Shown here piece after piece: positions 28,501-36,301 of a DNA stretch of 64,000 nucleotides; position 1 is the stretch's first letter; each line of letters begins with the position of its first letter. The notes beneath the pieces are model-generated. The model was not told where the DNA came from and did not search any database. It saw only the letters and a list, made by a program, of their open reading frames with translations. Both the position numbers and the translations under genes were made by a program. Source of the DNA: Paenibacillus pinisoli (GTDB taxonomy: Bacteria; Bacillota; Bacilli; Paenibacillales; Paenibacillaceae); contig NZ_QXQB01000002.1 of the NCBI RefSeq assembly GCF_003605435.1, forward strand, positions 1,240,001 to 1,304,000, read 5' to 3'.

Positions 28501-28649
28501 TTCAATTGGCTTTCGAAATCGCTGGAGTCATATGTACTGGTTCCGGCATTGTAATAAACCTCGGCTACCGGCGCCAATGCATGCACCATGGATGCATTCA
28601 TGACAACGAGCATGAAAGCCACCAGCATTGCAATCGTTTTTTTCTTCAT
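25575..28649 (-). CDS. Secreted multidomain protein with C-terminal SLH repeats
   Basis: 1024 residues from ATG 28649, which starts a signal peptide (MKKKTIAMLVAFMLVV...VHA). The first ~370 residues resemble no family I can name and are beta-rich. Then come an atrophied bacterial Ig-like domain (ISFASGDS...VTRP), a fibronectin-III-like domain (~490-580), Cna-B/carboxypeptidase-regulatory-like beta units (~600-790) and three SLH repeats (e.g. GYPDGTFQPNRGIVRAEVAA, and TRAEFAQML). SLH repeats bind pyruvylated secondary wall polymer, so the protein is cell-surface attached. It is divergent from the histidine kinase gene, which may regulate it. A 26-codon tail follows the last SLH repeat. Confidence 0.88.
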   Translation of the reverse strand: MKKKTIAMLVAFMLVVMNASMVHALAPVAEVYYNAGTSTYDSSDFESQLNDAIKAKLQAGGVNPKYVSIMDASADPANVSEAHVHSGRNTWYLSNGFTPKLETPDYNHVQITNDGRTLTFFGYTQPAYKDFMLTSGSPVGKKIITFDMDESKVDYHSMEGGGFLFNTAIDSEGKLSGYAILYINGAIKVYQISDVDADALHNEQTRVLSQVPGVTQIGSYTKGASTHHTIKINVTDTKLNMWDNGDQIIRDLALPAVYGDEFGPIVSYASHGCEEISVFAYDNLKLFTTSGKSLEVAVDQIPWGEHAPLRYVVDINDDPSTLLDGDINQTNLKDSFDRNEAQYIGVSDPEYKDISETFISEIHKGGQHVESDKTSAEIIDAIAERIADQIIHGYKDAILAIEKAETKTDISFASGDSKNTVKNNITLKQDADENVTTVWSSDQPSIIAEDGTVTRPVIAQTGTYVTLTATITKDGLTSEKSFTVYVAAADPVPLSTLDVVAGNKEATLNFPALLGATKVTVELSENGTDFTPAFTEETIDDASTSATVTGLRNGVTYHIRLVVESGPYEGTSNVVTVKPVAPSSPGVVIPPDMDTKVIVSDQSNGGEVVQGKITKLVGENLKVTGKVKSANGQEISVPEITMNQDGSFSIPQLPAGEYKLLLNVIAPNGERLAGPAGKLTVGSNGSASLSVDLVDPYGTILDDVTNQPVTGVNMQLYWADTELNRSKGRVPGTPVNLPELPDFAPNKNHNPQISSDSGEYGWMVYADGDYYFLGEKDGYTVFDSREDKRDERFGEDSYIKNGIIHVGDTIVKFSFSAKPKVKAVGEHTPYMLGYPDGTFQPNRGIVRAEVAAILSRLYTATAKAEKVSYADVSADYWAADAITIATNNKWMVGIGENKFQPKKQITRAEFAQMLANMYKWEAAEESSYTDIAGHWAEKAIATVEKQGLLFDFKETTFNPNQPITRVEVVRIFNQLMERTPWHVEVGQKWTDVPESHPFYKDIMEASTPHPFEQYETGVESWKVK

Positions 28650-28822
28650 CTGATTCACCCATCCTGTAAGATTAGTCATAATGTCTTGTGTCTTAGTTCC
28701 CATCCAGTAACAATCCGCGAGGGCAACACCGTCCAAAATAAGAGTTAGGTACCTTGAAAACGATAAGCTCTTTTGAATCGTGCCGATTACATCTTAAAAC
28801 ATATCAAAGCCGCCTCTCAAAA

Positions 28823-28857
28823 ATCTCTCAAGCCATTTTGGTAGTTTTTCGAGAGAT
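28823..28857. promoter_or_regulatory. Inverted repeat in the divergent SLH / histidine kinase promoter region
   Basis: ATCTCTC (28823-28829) and GAGAGAT (28851-28857) flank 21 bp, 40 bp before the kinase start. It is a possible operator. Confidence 0.35.
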
Positions 28858-28896
28858 AGATAACGTATGATAGTAACAATAGGGGTGTGACTAGAC

Positions 28897-31863
28897 ATGA
28901 AGAAGTGGATTGGCTGCCTGGGTGCGGTCTGCGCCTTAATCGCTATTCTCTATATGATATTTAGCGACAAGGATACAAGCGAGGTGAAGATAAAGGCCAT
29001 AGACGGCGTGCTTGACTTGCGGGAGCTGACGGCTGATTCTCCGTTCGTATCGTTAGCCGGCGAATGGTCATTTATTGCCGAATCCTTTGTCTCCCCCGCC
29101 GAATTGTCTCAAGAAGCGACTTACATACGCGTACCAGGTCCCTGGACAACGCATGTGCAGTGGGGGTCCTATCAGCTTCTTGTGCAGCTGCCCGATGACT
29201 GGTCGGAGATCGGTCTCCGTGTCCGCAATATTTGGTCTGCCCATACCCTCTATATCGATGGAGCAGTTGTCTCCCAAGCCGGTCAGATAGGCACTTCCAA
29301 AGCGGATACGGTCATGGACAATCCCGCTTACGAGGTGTATCTTGAGCCGGAAGACCGGGAGCTTCTCATTACGGTCCATGCGTCCAACTTCTACAATGCC
29401 AGAGGCGGCATCGTCCTGCCCATCGATATTGGCGACGCCTTGCAGATGAAGGCGGACGTGCATCGGGATTTGACTCTGGAGTGGGCAGCGACTCTATGCC
29501 TGCTCTTATTCGGCATCTTCCATCTGACGATCTACCTGCTGCGGACGAAGGATGAAGCCTTCTTGTACAGCGGGCTGCATTTTCTAATTCTGGCATTCGT
29601 CATTGTGCTGCGAGGGGAGCGCCTGTTAATGCGCGAGTTCCCATCGATTCCGATCGATCTTTATTTGCGACTGCAGGATACCAGCACCTATGTGATGGCG
29701 CTCTTGCTTCTTGTGTTTATTGTCAAAACAATTCCGTCCATCATGAACCGGAAGACGATGATGCTGCTCTTCCTTCCGGTCTTAATCTATACGATATTAA
29801 ATGCCGTTCTTCCGGCCAGAGTATTGTCTGGCGTGCAGTACCAGTTCTTTTATTACATCGATCTGTTATTCCTAATCATTATTGTTCGGTTATTCTCGTT
29901 GACGGTTAGAAATCAGACCACCACGCGCAAGAATGAAGCCATCATCATTCTCTTGATGCTTCTATTCCTGGCCGTATTCGCGATCAGCAGCTCGTCGGAC
30001 ACCCTATTCTTCTCCGGCCGCAACGAGCTCAGCCGAATCGGATTAATCGGGGGCGTCATTATGATGAATGTGTTTCTCGGCATTCGTCTCATGAACCGGG
30101 CCGAACAATCGGAGCAGCTCACCGCCCGGCTGCAGAAGGCCAACGATACGAAAGACGATTTCCTGAAGGTTGCGACACAAGATTTGCAGAGGCCGCTTCA
30201 TGATACTATGCATTTGATCCAATCGATTAGCCGAGAACCGGACCGGCAAAGACAGGGCGAGCAATTATACCTGGCTGAGCAGCTGATCGGCAACATGGTT
30301 TATCTGCTCCGGGATTTGCATGATTTTACCCGTATCCGATTCGATGATTATGCCATTCAGCTGAAATCCACCAATCTGCGGATGGTCATGCTCCATGTTC
30401 TTTCGCTTATGCAGCTGACATTGGCCAAGAAGAAGATTCATATTCACGAGAATATTCCGAAGCAGCTGTATGTATGGGCGGACGAGCAGCGGCTGACTCA
30501 GGTGCTGCTGCGTGTGATGACCGAAATTGCTCATGATACCGCAGATGATAATCTGACCATTGAATCGATGCAGTCCGGAGAGACTGTCCTCCTGGAAATC
30601 GCGACGATCCGCAAGCAATCGGCGCTTCAGGGGAACTGGCAACAGCGTTCCTCCGGTCTTATGATGACAGAAGAGCTGGTCCAGCAGATGAACGGCAGCA
30701 TCACCTATGAACACAAGGAGAACGGCATCCGCTGCGCTCTCCAATTGGCTTTCAGCGAGTTCAAGGAGCCGGCAGCCGCGCCAGAATACGAGGAACATGC
30801 GCAAGCAGCCGCGGCCGATGAAGAACGTGAGCCAGGCACGCTTCTTATCGTGGATGACGATGTTATGCACGCCGAAGTGATGAAAGACATGCTGAGCGAT
30901 ACCTACAAGATCAGAATCGCTTATACCGCTCAAGAAGCGCTGGATTACTACCATAACCATCCGGAAATCTCGATGATGATCATCGATGACATTATTCCAG
31001 GCACTCTGAACAGCCTCGAATTGCTGCAGCAAATCCGGACAAAAGCGTCATTGATGGAGCTGCCGGTCATTATGATGATTTCTTCCGAGTACCCCAAGCA
31101 TATTGAACGAATCTTGGCTTCCGGCGCCAATGATTATCTGATTAAGCCTTTCTCAAGGGAAACCTTGATGGCAAGGCTCAATGCAGCTGAGCAGACGAAG
31201 CACTCGATGCTGAAGGCGATCGAATACGAGATGGCCTTCCTGCAGACGCAGATCAAACCGCATTTCTTATACAATGCGCTTAGCAACATCATCTCCTTCT
31301 GCTATACGGATGGAGAACGTGCGGCTTATCTGCTCTCGATGCTCAGCTCGTTCCTGCGCTATATCTTTGACACGAGCCGGGATGGACAATATTCTTCCCT
31401 GCAAAAGGAACTGGAGATTATTGAAGCTTATGTTGAGGTAGAGAAGGCCAGATTCGGCGAGCGCCTGACCTTCGCGTATCATATCGATCCGCTTATTGAT
31501 GCCGAGAACATCCTTATGCCAAGCTTGCTGCTGCAGCCATTGGTCGAGAACGCGATCCGACACGGCTTGTTTGACAAGGAAGGCCCGGGTCATGTTCAAG
31601 TCTCGATCTACATGCTTGATTCCCGCTTAAGCATACATGTCTCCGATGACGGTGTCGGCATGTCGGAAGAGAGATGCGCTCAGCTCATGGAGGGCGGGGG
31701 CAATATCGGCATCGGATTTACCAATGTGCGCCGGCGCGTGCATGATCTCACCCAGGGCAGTCTGGAGATCAGCTCTTATCCCGGCAAAGGCACTACTGTT
31801 CAACTGAAGATCCCCATCAAGGAGGCACGAGAAGATGTGGAAAGTCATCATCGTAGAGGATGA
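28897..31863 (+). CDS. Hybrid sensor histidine kinase (7TM-DISM type, degenerate HisKA, REC, LytS-like kinase)
   Basis: 988 residues. Order: one N-terminal helix, an extracellular jelly-roll-like 7TMR-DISM sensor domain (~40-190), seven transmembrane helices (~195-395), a degenerate HisKA/HATPase pair (~410-620), a receiver domain (~645-760, Asp698 in IIDDIIPG, Lys in YLIKPF) and a C-terminal LytS/His_kinase domain with HATPase (His789 in KPHFLYN; LLQPLVENAIRHG). In the first kinase domain the phosphoacceptor His is Gln428 (ATQDLQRPL). Its stop lies 29 bases inside the response regulator gene. The signal is unknown; DISM domains often bind carbohydrates. Confidence 0.9.
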   Translation: MKKWIGCLGAVCALIAILYMIFSDKDTSEVKIKAIDGVLDLRELTADSPFVSLAGEWSFIAESFVSPAELSQEATYIRVPGPWTTHVQWGSYQLLVQLPDDWSEIGLRVRNIWSAHTLYIDGAVVSQAGQIGTSKADTVMDNPAYEVYLEPEDRELLITVHASNFYNARGGIVLPIDIGDALQMKADVHRDLTLEWAATLCLLLFGIFHLTIYLLRTKDEAFLYSGLHFLILAFVIVLRGERLLMREFPSIPIDLYLRLQDTSTYVMALLLLVFIVKTIPSIMNRKTMMLLFLPVLIYTILNAVLPARVLSGVQYQFFYYIDLLFLIIIVRLFSLTVRNQTTTRKNEAIIILLMLLFLAVFAISSSSDTLFFSGRNELSRIGLIGGVIMMNVFLGIRLMNRAEQSEQLTARLQKANDTKDDFLKVATQDLQRPLHDTMHLIQSISREPDRQRQGEQLYLAEQLIGNMVYLLRDLHDFTRIRFDDYAIQLKSTNLRMVMLHVLSLMQLTLAKKKIHIHENIPKQLYVWADEQRLTQVLLRVMTEIAHDTADDNLTIESMQSGETVLLEIATIRKQSALQGNWQQRSSGLMMTEELVQQMNGSITYEHKENGIRCALQLAFSEFKEPAAAPEYEEHAQAAAADEEREPGTLLIVDDDVMHAEVMKDMLSDTYKIRIAYTAQEALDYYHNHPEISMMIIDDIIPGTLNSLELLQQIRTKASLMELPVIMMISSEYPKHIERILASGANDYLIKPFSRETLMARLNAAEQTKHSMLKAIEYEMAFLQTQIKPHFLYNALSNIISFCYTDGERAAYLLSMLSSFLRYIFDTSRDGQYSSLQKELEIIEAYVEVEKARFGERLTFAYHIDPLIDAENILMPSLLLQPLVENAIRHGLFDKEGPGHVQVSIYMLDSRLSIHVSDDGVGMSEERCAQLMEGGGNIGIGFTNVRRRVHDLTQGSLEISSYPGKGTTVQLKIPIKEAREDVESHHRRG

Positions 31864-32605
31864 GAAGCCGATTCTGGGGCTGCATGCCAGATTGCTGGAG
31901 AGCTACGGCCCCTTTCAGGTTGTAGGCCTCTTCGAATCGCCATTCGATGCGCTGCCGGAAATACCGAAGCTGGAGGTCGACGCGCTCCTGCTCGATATTG
32001 AGATGCCGAGAATGACGGGGCTCCAGCTCGCCCAGACCTTGGTGGAGAGCGGCATTGATGTGCCTGTTATCTTCACCACCGCGCATCAGCAATATGCCGT
32101 GCAGGCCTTCCGCGTACAAGCGCTGGATTATATCTTAAAGCCGATGACCCCGAATATCGTGAAGCAGCTCGACGAGCGCCTGCAGAAATATTACGGCCAG
32201 AAGCAAAAGCTGGCCCCGAAGAAGGAGCTTCTTGTCCAGCTGTATGGAGAGGCGCATGTGAAGAAAGGCGAGAATCCCATTAAGTGGCCTACCCGCATCA
32301 CGGAGGAGCTGTTCTATTACTTCCTGCTTCATGAGAATAAGCTATGTCTGAAATGGAGAATCATCGATGATCTCTGGCCTCATGTCGAAGAGAAACGGGC
32401 GCTCCCCAATCTGTACAACACCATATACCGCATGCGCCAGCTCTTCATGGAGCTAGGCGTTCCCATCGCCATCGACCGAATCAACGACGGATACATGATG
32501 AGCACGAACAGCAGCATTGTATTCGAACCGAAAGAAAAGTCGGATGCCCTTCTGCTGGAGTCGAAAGGTTATTTGTGGGCTTATCGGTTGGAGTCGGGGA
32601 TTTGA
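31835..32605 (+). CDS. Response regulator with SARP-like winged-helix output
   Basis: 256 residues. The receiver domain (1-120) has acidic pocket EDE, phosphoacceptor Asp54 (LLLDIEMP), Thr81/82 and Lys102 (ILKPM). The C-terminal ~110 residues look like an OmpR/SARP-type DNA-binding domain (LKWRIIDDLWP, NLYNTIYRMRQLF), a type common in Paenibacillus response regulators. ATG 31835 follows AAGGAGG within the end of the kinase gene, so the pair is translationally coupled. A bidirectional terminator follows. Confidence 0.9.
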   Translation: MWKVIIVEDEKPILGLHARLLESYGPFQVVGLFESPFDALPEIPKLEVDALLLDIEMPRMTGLQLAQTLVESGIDVPVIFTTAHQQYAVQAFRVQALDYILKPMTPNIVKQLDERLQKYYGQKQKLAPKKELLVQLYGEAHVKKGENPIKWPTRITEELFYYFLLHENKLCLKWRIIDDLWPHVEEKRALPNLYNTIYRMRQLFMELGVPIAIDRINDGYMMSTNSSIVFEPKEKSDALLLESKGYLWAYRLESGI

Positions 32606-32634
32606 AGCCGTTCATACATATGCAGTTCAAACGT

Positions 32635-32671
32635 AAAACCCCGGCCGTATAAGGTCGGGGTTTATCCTTTT
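32635..32671. terminator. Bidirectional intrinsic terminator
   Basis: AAACCCCGgCC / GGtCGGGGTTT between the convergent response-regulator and HTH-PfkB kinase genes. Confidence 0.85.
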
Positions 32672-32710
32672 ATAAATGGGAGTTGCTCCATTACTAGCGA
32701 AGAACATCGT

Positions 32711-33805
32711 CTACCCCGCATGCTCCTGCACAACCTCATAAATTTTTCCGGGCCTTAAAGCTTTGCTGATCGATTCTTCCGTCTGAAGGGTAAGCGCAGC
32801 GCCGGCAAGCCCCAGTTGGCATGCATGATGAAGCGGTTCATTGTTCATGATGCCATACATGGCACAAGCGGCAAATGCGTCGCCAACCCCTGTAATGTCC
32901 ACAATATCCGTCAGGAATGAAGGCAAATGACCGGACTCCTCGGAGGAAGAATAATAGGCCCCCTGATCGCCAAGCGTGATAATCACGTTTTTAGCGCCGC
33001 GCTCTCTAATTTTCCCGCATGCGATGCCGCAATCCTCGATGGAGTCGATCTTCATGCCCGCAAGCACCTCTGCCTCTACCCGGTTGGGGAGCAGCAGCTC
33101 TACTCCGTCAAGCCGATAAGGAAGCTTATGCGTCTTGGCTACAGATGCAGGATCTATGTAGACAGGAATTTGTTCATCGGCGCAGCGTTTAATGATGTAG
33201 CTGATACATTCCTTGGGAATATTCGTATCCAGGAAAACAGCTTGGGCCGAAACAATATTGGACCATTTTTCCTCAAACATGGAAACCGTCATCTTTTCAT
33301 AGATGTGCATATCATCCATCGAGACTACGCTCTCGCCCGTTGGATCCAGAAGAGTGATGAAAATCCCCGTCCGCTCAGTCGGCATCACCCATACTTGGCT
33401 GACATCAACGCCTTGGCTCTTGATTTCATTCAGGATCCAGTCGCCTTCCTTGTCGTCCCCGACACAGGTCATAATGGACGTGTTGCAGAGTAGCCGGCTT
33501 AAATTCTCAGCCACGTTGCGTGCAGCGCCGCCGCAAGATTCATTGATTTTGACCGGATTGGACGAGTGAAAGCTCACCTCTTGATTCGTCCGCGCTTTCT
33601 TGTCAATATTAGCCCCGCCGATACAAACAATCGACGACTCTTCCCGCAAAATATAGGCTCTGCCTTTGATTTCGCCGCGTCTGGTCAAGCTGGCAATATA
33701 ATTGGCTACCGTCGGGCGGGATAACCCGACCTTACTCGATAACTCTTGCTGAGATATAAAAGGATTCATTCGTATATAGTCCAAAATTTGCTTTTCTTTA
33801 TCCAT
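32711..33805 (-). CDS. PfkB-family nucleoside/sugar kinase with N-terminal winged helix (YeiI-like)
   Basis: 364 residues. Residues 1-55 form a winged helix-turn-helix (ISQQELSSKVGLSRPTVANYI). Residues ~58-360 are a PfkB kinase with the substrate motif CGGAARNVAENL and the catalytic DITGVGDAFAA (anion hole and Asp base). This fusion matches E. coli YeiI, which sits beside a nucleoside transporter, and the kinase part resembles pseudouridine kinase. It is divergent from the transporter-hydrolase-ribokinase operon, so it may both phosphorylate a nucleoside and regulate that operon (inference). Start is ATG 33805 after GAGGT. Confidence 0.88.
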   Translation of the reverse strand: MDKEKQILDYIRMNPFISQQELSSKVGLSRPTVANYIASLTRRGEIKGRAYILREESSIVCIGGANIDKKARTNQEVSFHSSNPVKINESCGGAARNVAENLSRLLCNTSIMTCVGDDKEGDWILNEIKSQGVDVSQVWVMPTERTGIFITLLDPTGESVVSMDDMHIYEKMTVSMFEEKWSNIVSAQAVFLDTNIPKECISYIIKRCADEQIPVYIDPASVAKTHKLPYRLDGVELLLPNRVEAEVLAGMKIDSIEDCGIACGKIRERGAKNVIITLGDQGAYYSSSEESGHLPSFLTDIVDITGVGDAFAACAMYGIMNNEPLHHACQLGLAGAALTLQTEESISKALRPGKIYEVVQEHAG

Positions 33806-33840
33806 AAAGGTACCTCATTTCTGCTTGTATTCACTAAAAC

Positions 33841-33857
33841 ACAAACCTCATGTTTGT
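33841..33857. promoter_or_regulatory. Candidate operator between HTH-PfkB kinase and nupC-like operon
   Basis: Perfect dyad ACAAAC-ctcat-GTTTGT, 36-52 bp upstream of the kinase start codon. Further TGTTTTTGT/TTTTGTTTG tracts occur at 33946-33975 downstream of the operon promoter. Confidence 0.45.
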
Positions 33858-33911
33858 CCCACATTTTATTATACAACTAAAACCACTTTCAGAATGAATT
33901 CATTTACCGTA

Positions 33912-33939
33912 TTGACATATCGACTTGAAAGCGTATACT
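33912..33939 (+). promoter_or_regulatory. Sigma-A-type promoter of the nucleoside operon
   Basis: -35 TTGACA (33912-33917) and -10 TATACT (33934-33939) with a 16-bp spacer, placed about 50 bp before a leader ORF and 125 bp before the transporter start. Confidence 0.75.
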
Positions 33940-33992
33940 AAACTTATGTTTTTGTTATAAACTTTTGTTTGTTTGGAATTAGGGGGTGTACA

Positions 33993-34067
33993 TTGGCTGT
34001 TCATGATGGCGGGCACAAGTCAATCTTGCATGAGACATTGGCATTAACATGGAGGAGATATACATGA
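33993..34067 (+). CDS. Possible 24-residue leader peptide coupled to the nucleoside transporter
   Basis: TTG start at 33993 preceded by AGGGGGTG (33981-33988). The frame runs 24 codons and its stop overlaps the transporter ATG in an ATGA. The strong upstream ribosome site would be hard to explain otherwise, because the transporter has its own GGAGGAG. Coding is not proven. Confidence 0.4.
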   Translation: MAVHDGGHKSILHETLALTWRRYT

Positions 34068-35245
34068 ATTTTGTTTTCTTGCTAACTGGCCTTCTTCTTG
34101 TTTTTATTATTGGTTTTGTAGTAAGCAACAACCGCAAAAAAATAAAATACAAACGCGTTCTAATCATGCTGGCCGTGCAGATCCTTCTGGTTTACTTCAT
34201 GATGAATACGAGCATAGGGATCACAGCGATTACAAAAGTGGGCTTGCTGTTCGAGAAGCTGATGAGTATTGCCAATGCGGGAATTCAATTTGTATTTGGC
34301 GGCCTCGCAAATGAGGGTCAAACTCCGTTTTTCCTTGGCGTGTTGATGCCGCTTGTTTTCATGTCCGTTCTAATTGGAATTTTGAATTATATCAAAGTAT
34401 TGCCGTTCATCATCAAATATTTAGGCCTGTTCCTAAGCAAAATTACCGGCATGGGCAGACTTGAAAGCTATTTTGCGATATCTACATCTGCACTCGGGCA
34501 GCCGGAAGTATTTTTAACCATTCTCAAGCAAATCCCGCTTCTGTCCAAAGAAAGACTTTATACCATCTGTACATCCGCTATGAGTGCCATAAGCATGGCG
34601 ATGGTTGGGGCATACGCCAATATGCTGGAGCCGAAGTTCGTGGTAACGGCTGTTGTATTGAATATTTTCAGCGCTCTTATCGTTGCCAATATTATTAACC
34701 CCTATGATCTGGATGAGAATGAGGACTTAGTTGAAGTGGAGGAAAAAGAAAGGCTTCCTTTCTTCCGAATGGTCGGCGAGAGCGTCACGGACGGTTTTAA
34801 AATCGCCATTATTGTTGCCGCCATGCTGCTAGGATTTATCTCTCTGATGGAACTCGTGAATGTGATATTCCAAAGCACCCTGCACATCTCGTTCGATACG
34901 GTTATTGGCTATATCTTCGCGCCAGTCGCTTTCCTAATGGGTGTTCCTTGGTCGGAAGCTGTACAAGCTGGCGGGATTATGGCTACCAAGCTGATTACGA
35001 ATGAATTTGTAGCGATGTTGAGCTTCGGCAATATGACAGGTGAACTCTCATCCCGGACGGTTGCTATTGTATCTGTCTATCTGGTTAGCTTCGCTAACTT
35101 CGGAACGCTCGGCATCATCTCCGGATCCATCAAAGCGATCAGCGATAAGCAAGGAGACCATGTGGCGAAATTTGCGCTTAAATTGCTGTTGGGCTCAACT
35201 TTAGCGTCTGTCATCTCAGGCACAATGATGGGTCTGGTCATGTAA
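34064..35245 (+). CDS. Concentrative nucleoside transporter (CNT/NupC-NupX family)
   Basis: 393 residues from ATG 34064 (GGAGGAG six bases before; the ATG at 34049 overlaps this site). About ten hydrophobic segments. Family motifs include GLANEGQTPFFLGVLMPLVF (part of the N-terminal gate region) and SALGQPEVFLTI, equivalent to the GQSE nucleoside-binding motif. It imports nucleosides with H+ or Na+. It is first in an operon with nucleoside hydrolase and ribokinase, giving a full uptake-to-ribose-5-phosphate route. Confidence 0.94.
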   Translation: MNFVFLLTGLLLVFIIGFVVSNNRKKIKYKRVLIMLAVQILLVYFMMNTSIGITAITKVGLLFEKLMSIANAGIQFVFGGLANEGQTPFFLGVLMPLVFMSVLIGILNYIKVLPFIIKYLGLFLSKITGMGRLESYFAISTSALGQPEVFLTILKQIPLLSKERLYTICTSAMSAISMAMVGAYANMLEPKFVVTAVVLNIFSALIVANIINPYDLDENEDLVEVEEKERLPFFRMVGESVTDGFKIAIIVAAMLLGFISLMELVNVIFQSTLHISFDTVIGYIFAPVAFLMGVPWSEAVQAGGIMATKLITNEFVAMLSFGNMTGELSSRTVAIVSVYLVSFANFGTLGIISGSIKAISDKQGDHVAKFALKLLLGSTLASVISGTMMGLVM

Positions 35246-35267
35246 ATAAAAATTAGAGGTGAACGAT

Positions 35268-36197
35268 ATGACAACAAGAAAAATTATTATGGATTGTGAC
35301 CCCGGACATGATGACGCGATTGCGATTATTTTGGCTGCCGCTCAGCCGCAGTTGGAGATCTTAGCGATTACAACGGTTTCCGGAAATGCAGAAATCGAGA
35401 AAACGACTCAAAACGCACTGAAGGTTTGTGATTTGATTTCATTAAATAAGGTGATCGTGTCAAAAGGGGCAAGCGAGCCTATGGTTCGGTTACGCGAGAC
35501 GGCGCCCGGCATTCATGGAGATTCAGGCCTCGATGGTCCTGAGCTGCCAGAGCCTTCCCACAGCTGGAGCGAGGAGCATGGCGTCGACACCATTATAAGA
35601 CTTGTGAAAGAGTCGGCAGAGCCCGTGACCCTGCTTCCGACAGGCCCACTAACCAATATTGCGTTAGCTTTAACAAAAGCGCCGGAAATTAAAAGCAATA
35701 TTGAAGAGATTGTCCTTATGGGCGGCGGGACGTTCGGCAACTGGACACCAACGGCCGAATTCAACATTTGGGCTGATCCGGAGGCCGCAAGAAAGGTTTT
35801 TGAAAGCGGTATTCCGACCGTAGTGATGGGACTGGATATTACGCATCAAGCTTTGGCCACCAAAGAAGTGATTGCAGAAGTGAATGGCATCGATAACCGT
35901 GTTGCTAAAATCGTCGGCGAATTATTAGTGTTTTTCGCATCGACTTACAAAGAAATGTTCGACTTTGACGGAGCGCCGGTACACGATGTGCTGACTGTGG
36001 CTTATCTTGTTGCGCCAGAATTGTTCAAAACCAAGGATGTTAATATTGTCGTGGAAACTAAAGGTGAATATACAGCAGGAACCACTTTAGTTGATCTGCA
36101 TGGGGTTACGGGCAGAGCCGTTAATGCGAAGTTTGGCCTGGAGCTTGATGTAGACGGCTTCTGGAAACTCATGATTGACGCGCTTAAAACATACTAG
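35268..36197 (+). CDS. Inosine/uridine-preferring nucleoside hydrolase
   Basis: 309 residues. The N-terminal calcium-binding motif DCDPGHDDA (about residues 9-17) is diagnostic of the IUNH family; later NPL-type and EFNIWADPEAA segments and the C-terminal VHD (HDVLTVAYLV) active-site region are present. It hydrolyses ribonucleosides to base and ribose. ATG 35268 lies five bases after GAGGTGA, 22 bases after the transporter stop. The substrate range (purine or pyrimidine) is not decided by sequence reading. Confidence 0.94.
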   Translation: MTTRKIIMDCDPGHDDAIAIILAAAQPQLEILAITTVSGNAEIEKTTQNALKVCDLISLNKVIVSKGASEPMVRLRETAPGIHGDSGLDGPELPEPSHSWSEEHGVDTIIRLVKESAEPVTLLPTGPLTNIALALTKAPEIKSNIEEIVLMGGGTFGNWTPTAEFNIWADPEAARKVFESGIPTVVMGLDITHQALATKEVIAEVNGIDNRVAKIVGELLVFFASTYKEMFDFDGAPVHDVLTVAYLVAPELFKTKDVNIVVETKGEYTAGTTLVDLHGVTGRAVNAKFGLELDVDGFWKLMIDALKTY

Positions 36198-36233
36198 ACC
36201 TAAACATCAAAAAGAGAGATAGAGCAATTCAAG

Positions 36234-36281
36234 AGCGAGCTTACATGGATCATGCCCACAGAGGCTCCTTGTAAGCTCGCT
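36234..36281 (+). other. Intercistronic hairpin between hydrolase and ribokinase genes
   Basis: Twelve-bp perfect stem AGCGAGCTTACA / TGTAAGCTCGCT around a 24-base loop, with no T tract after it. It could be an mRNA processing or stability element, or a partial terminator. Confidence 0.55.
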
Positions 36282-36301
36282 GAATATCAGGAGTGGAGAA
36301 C

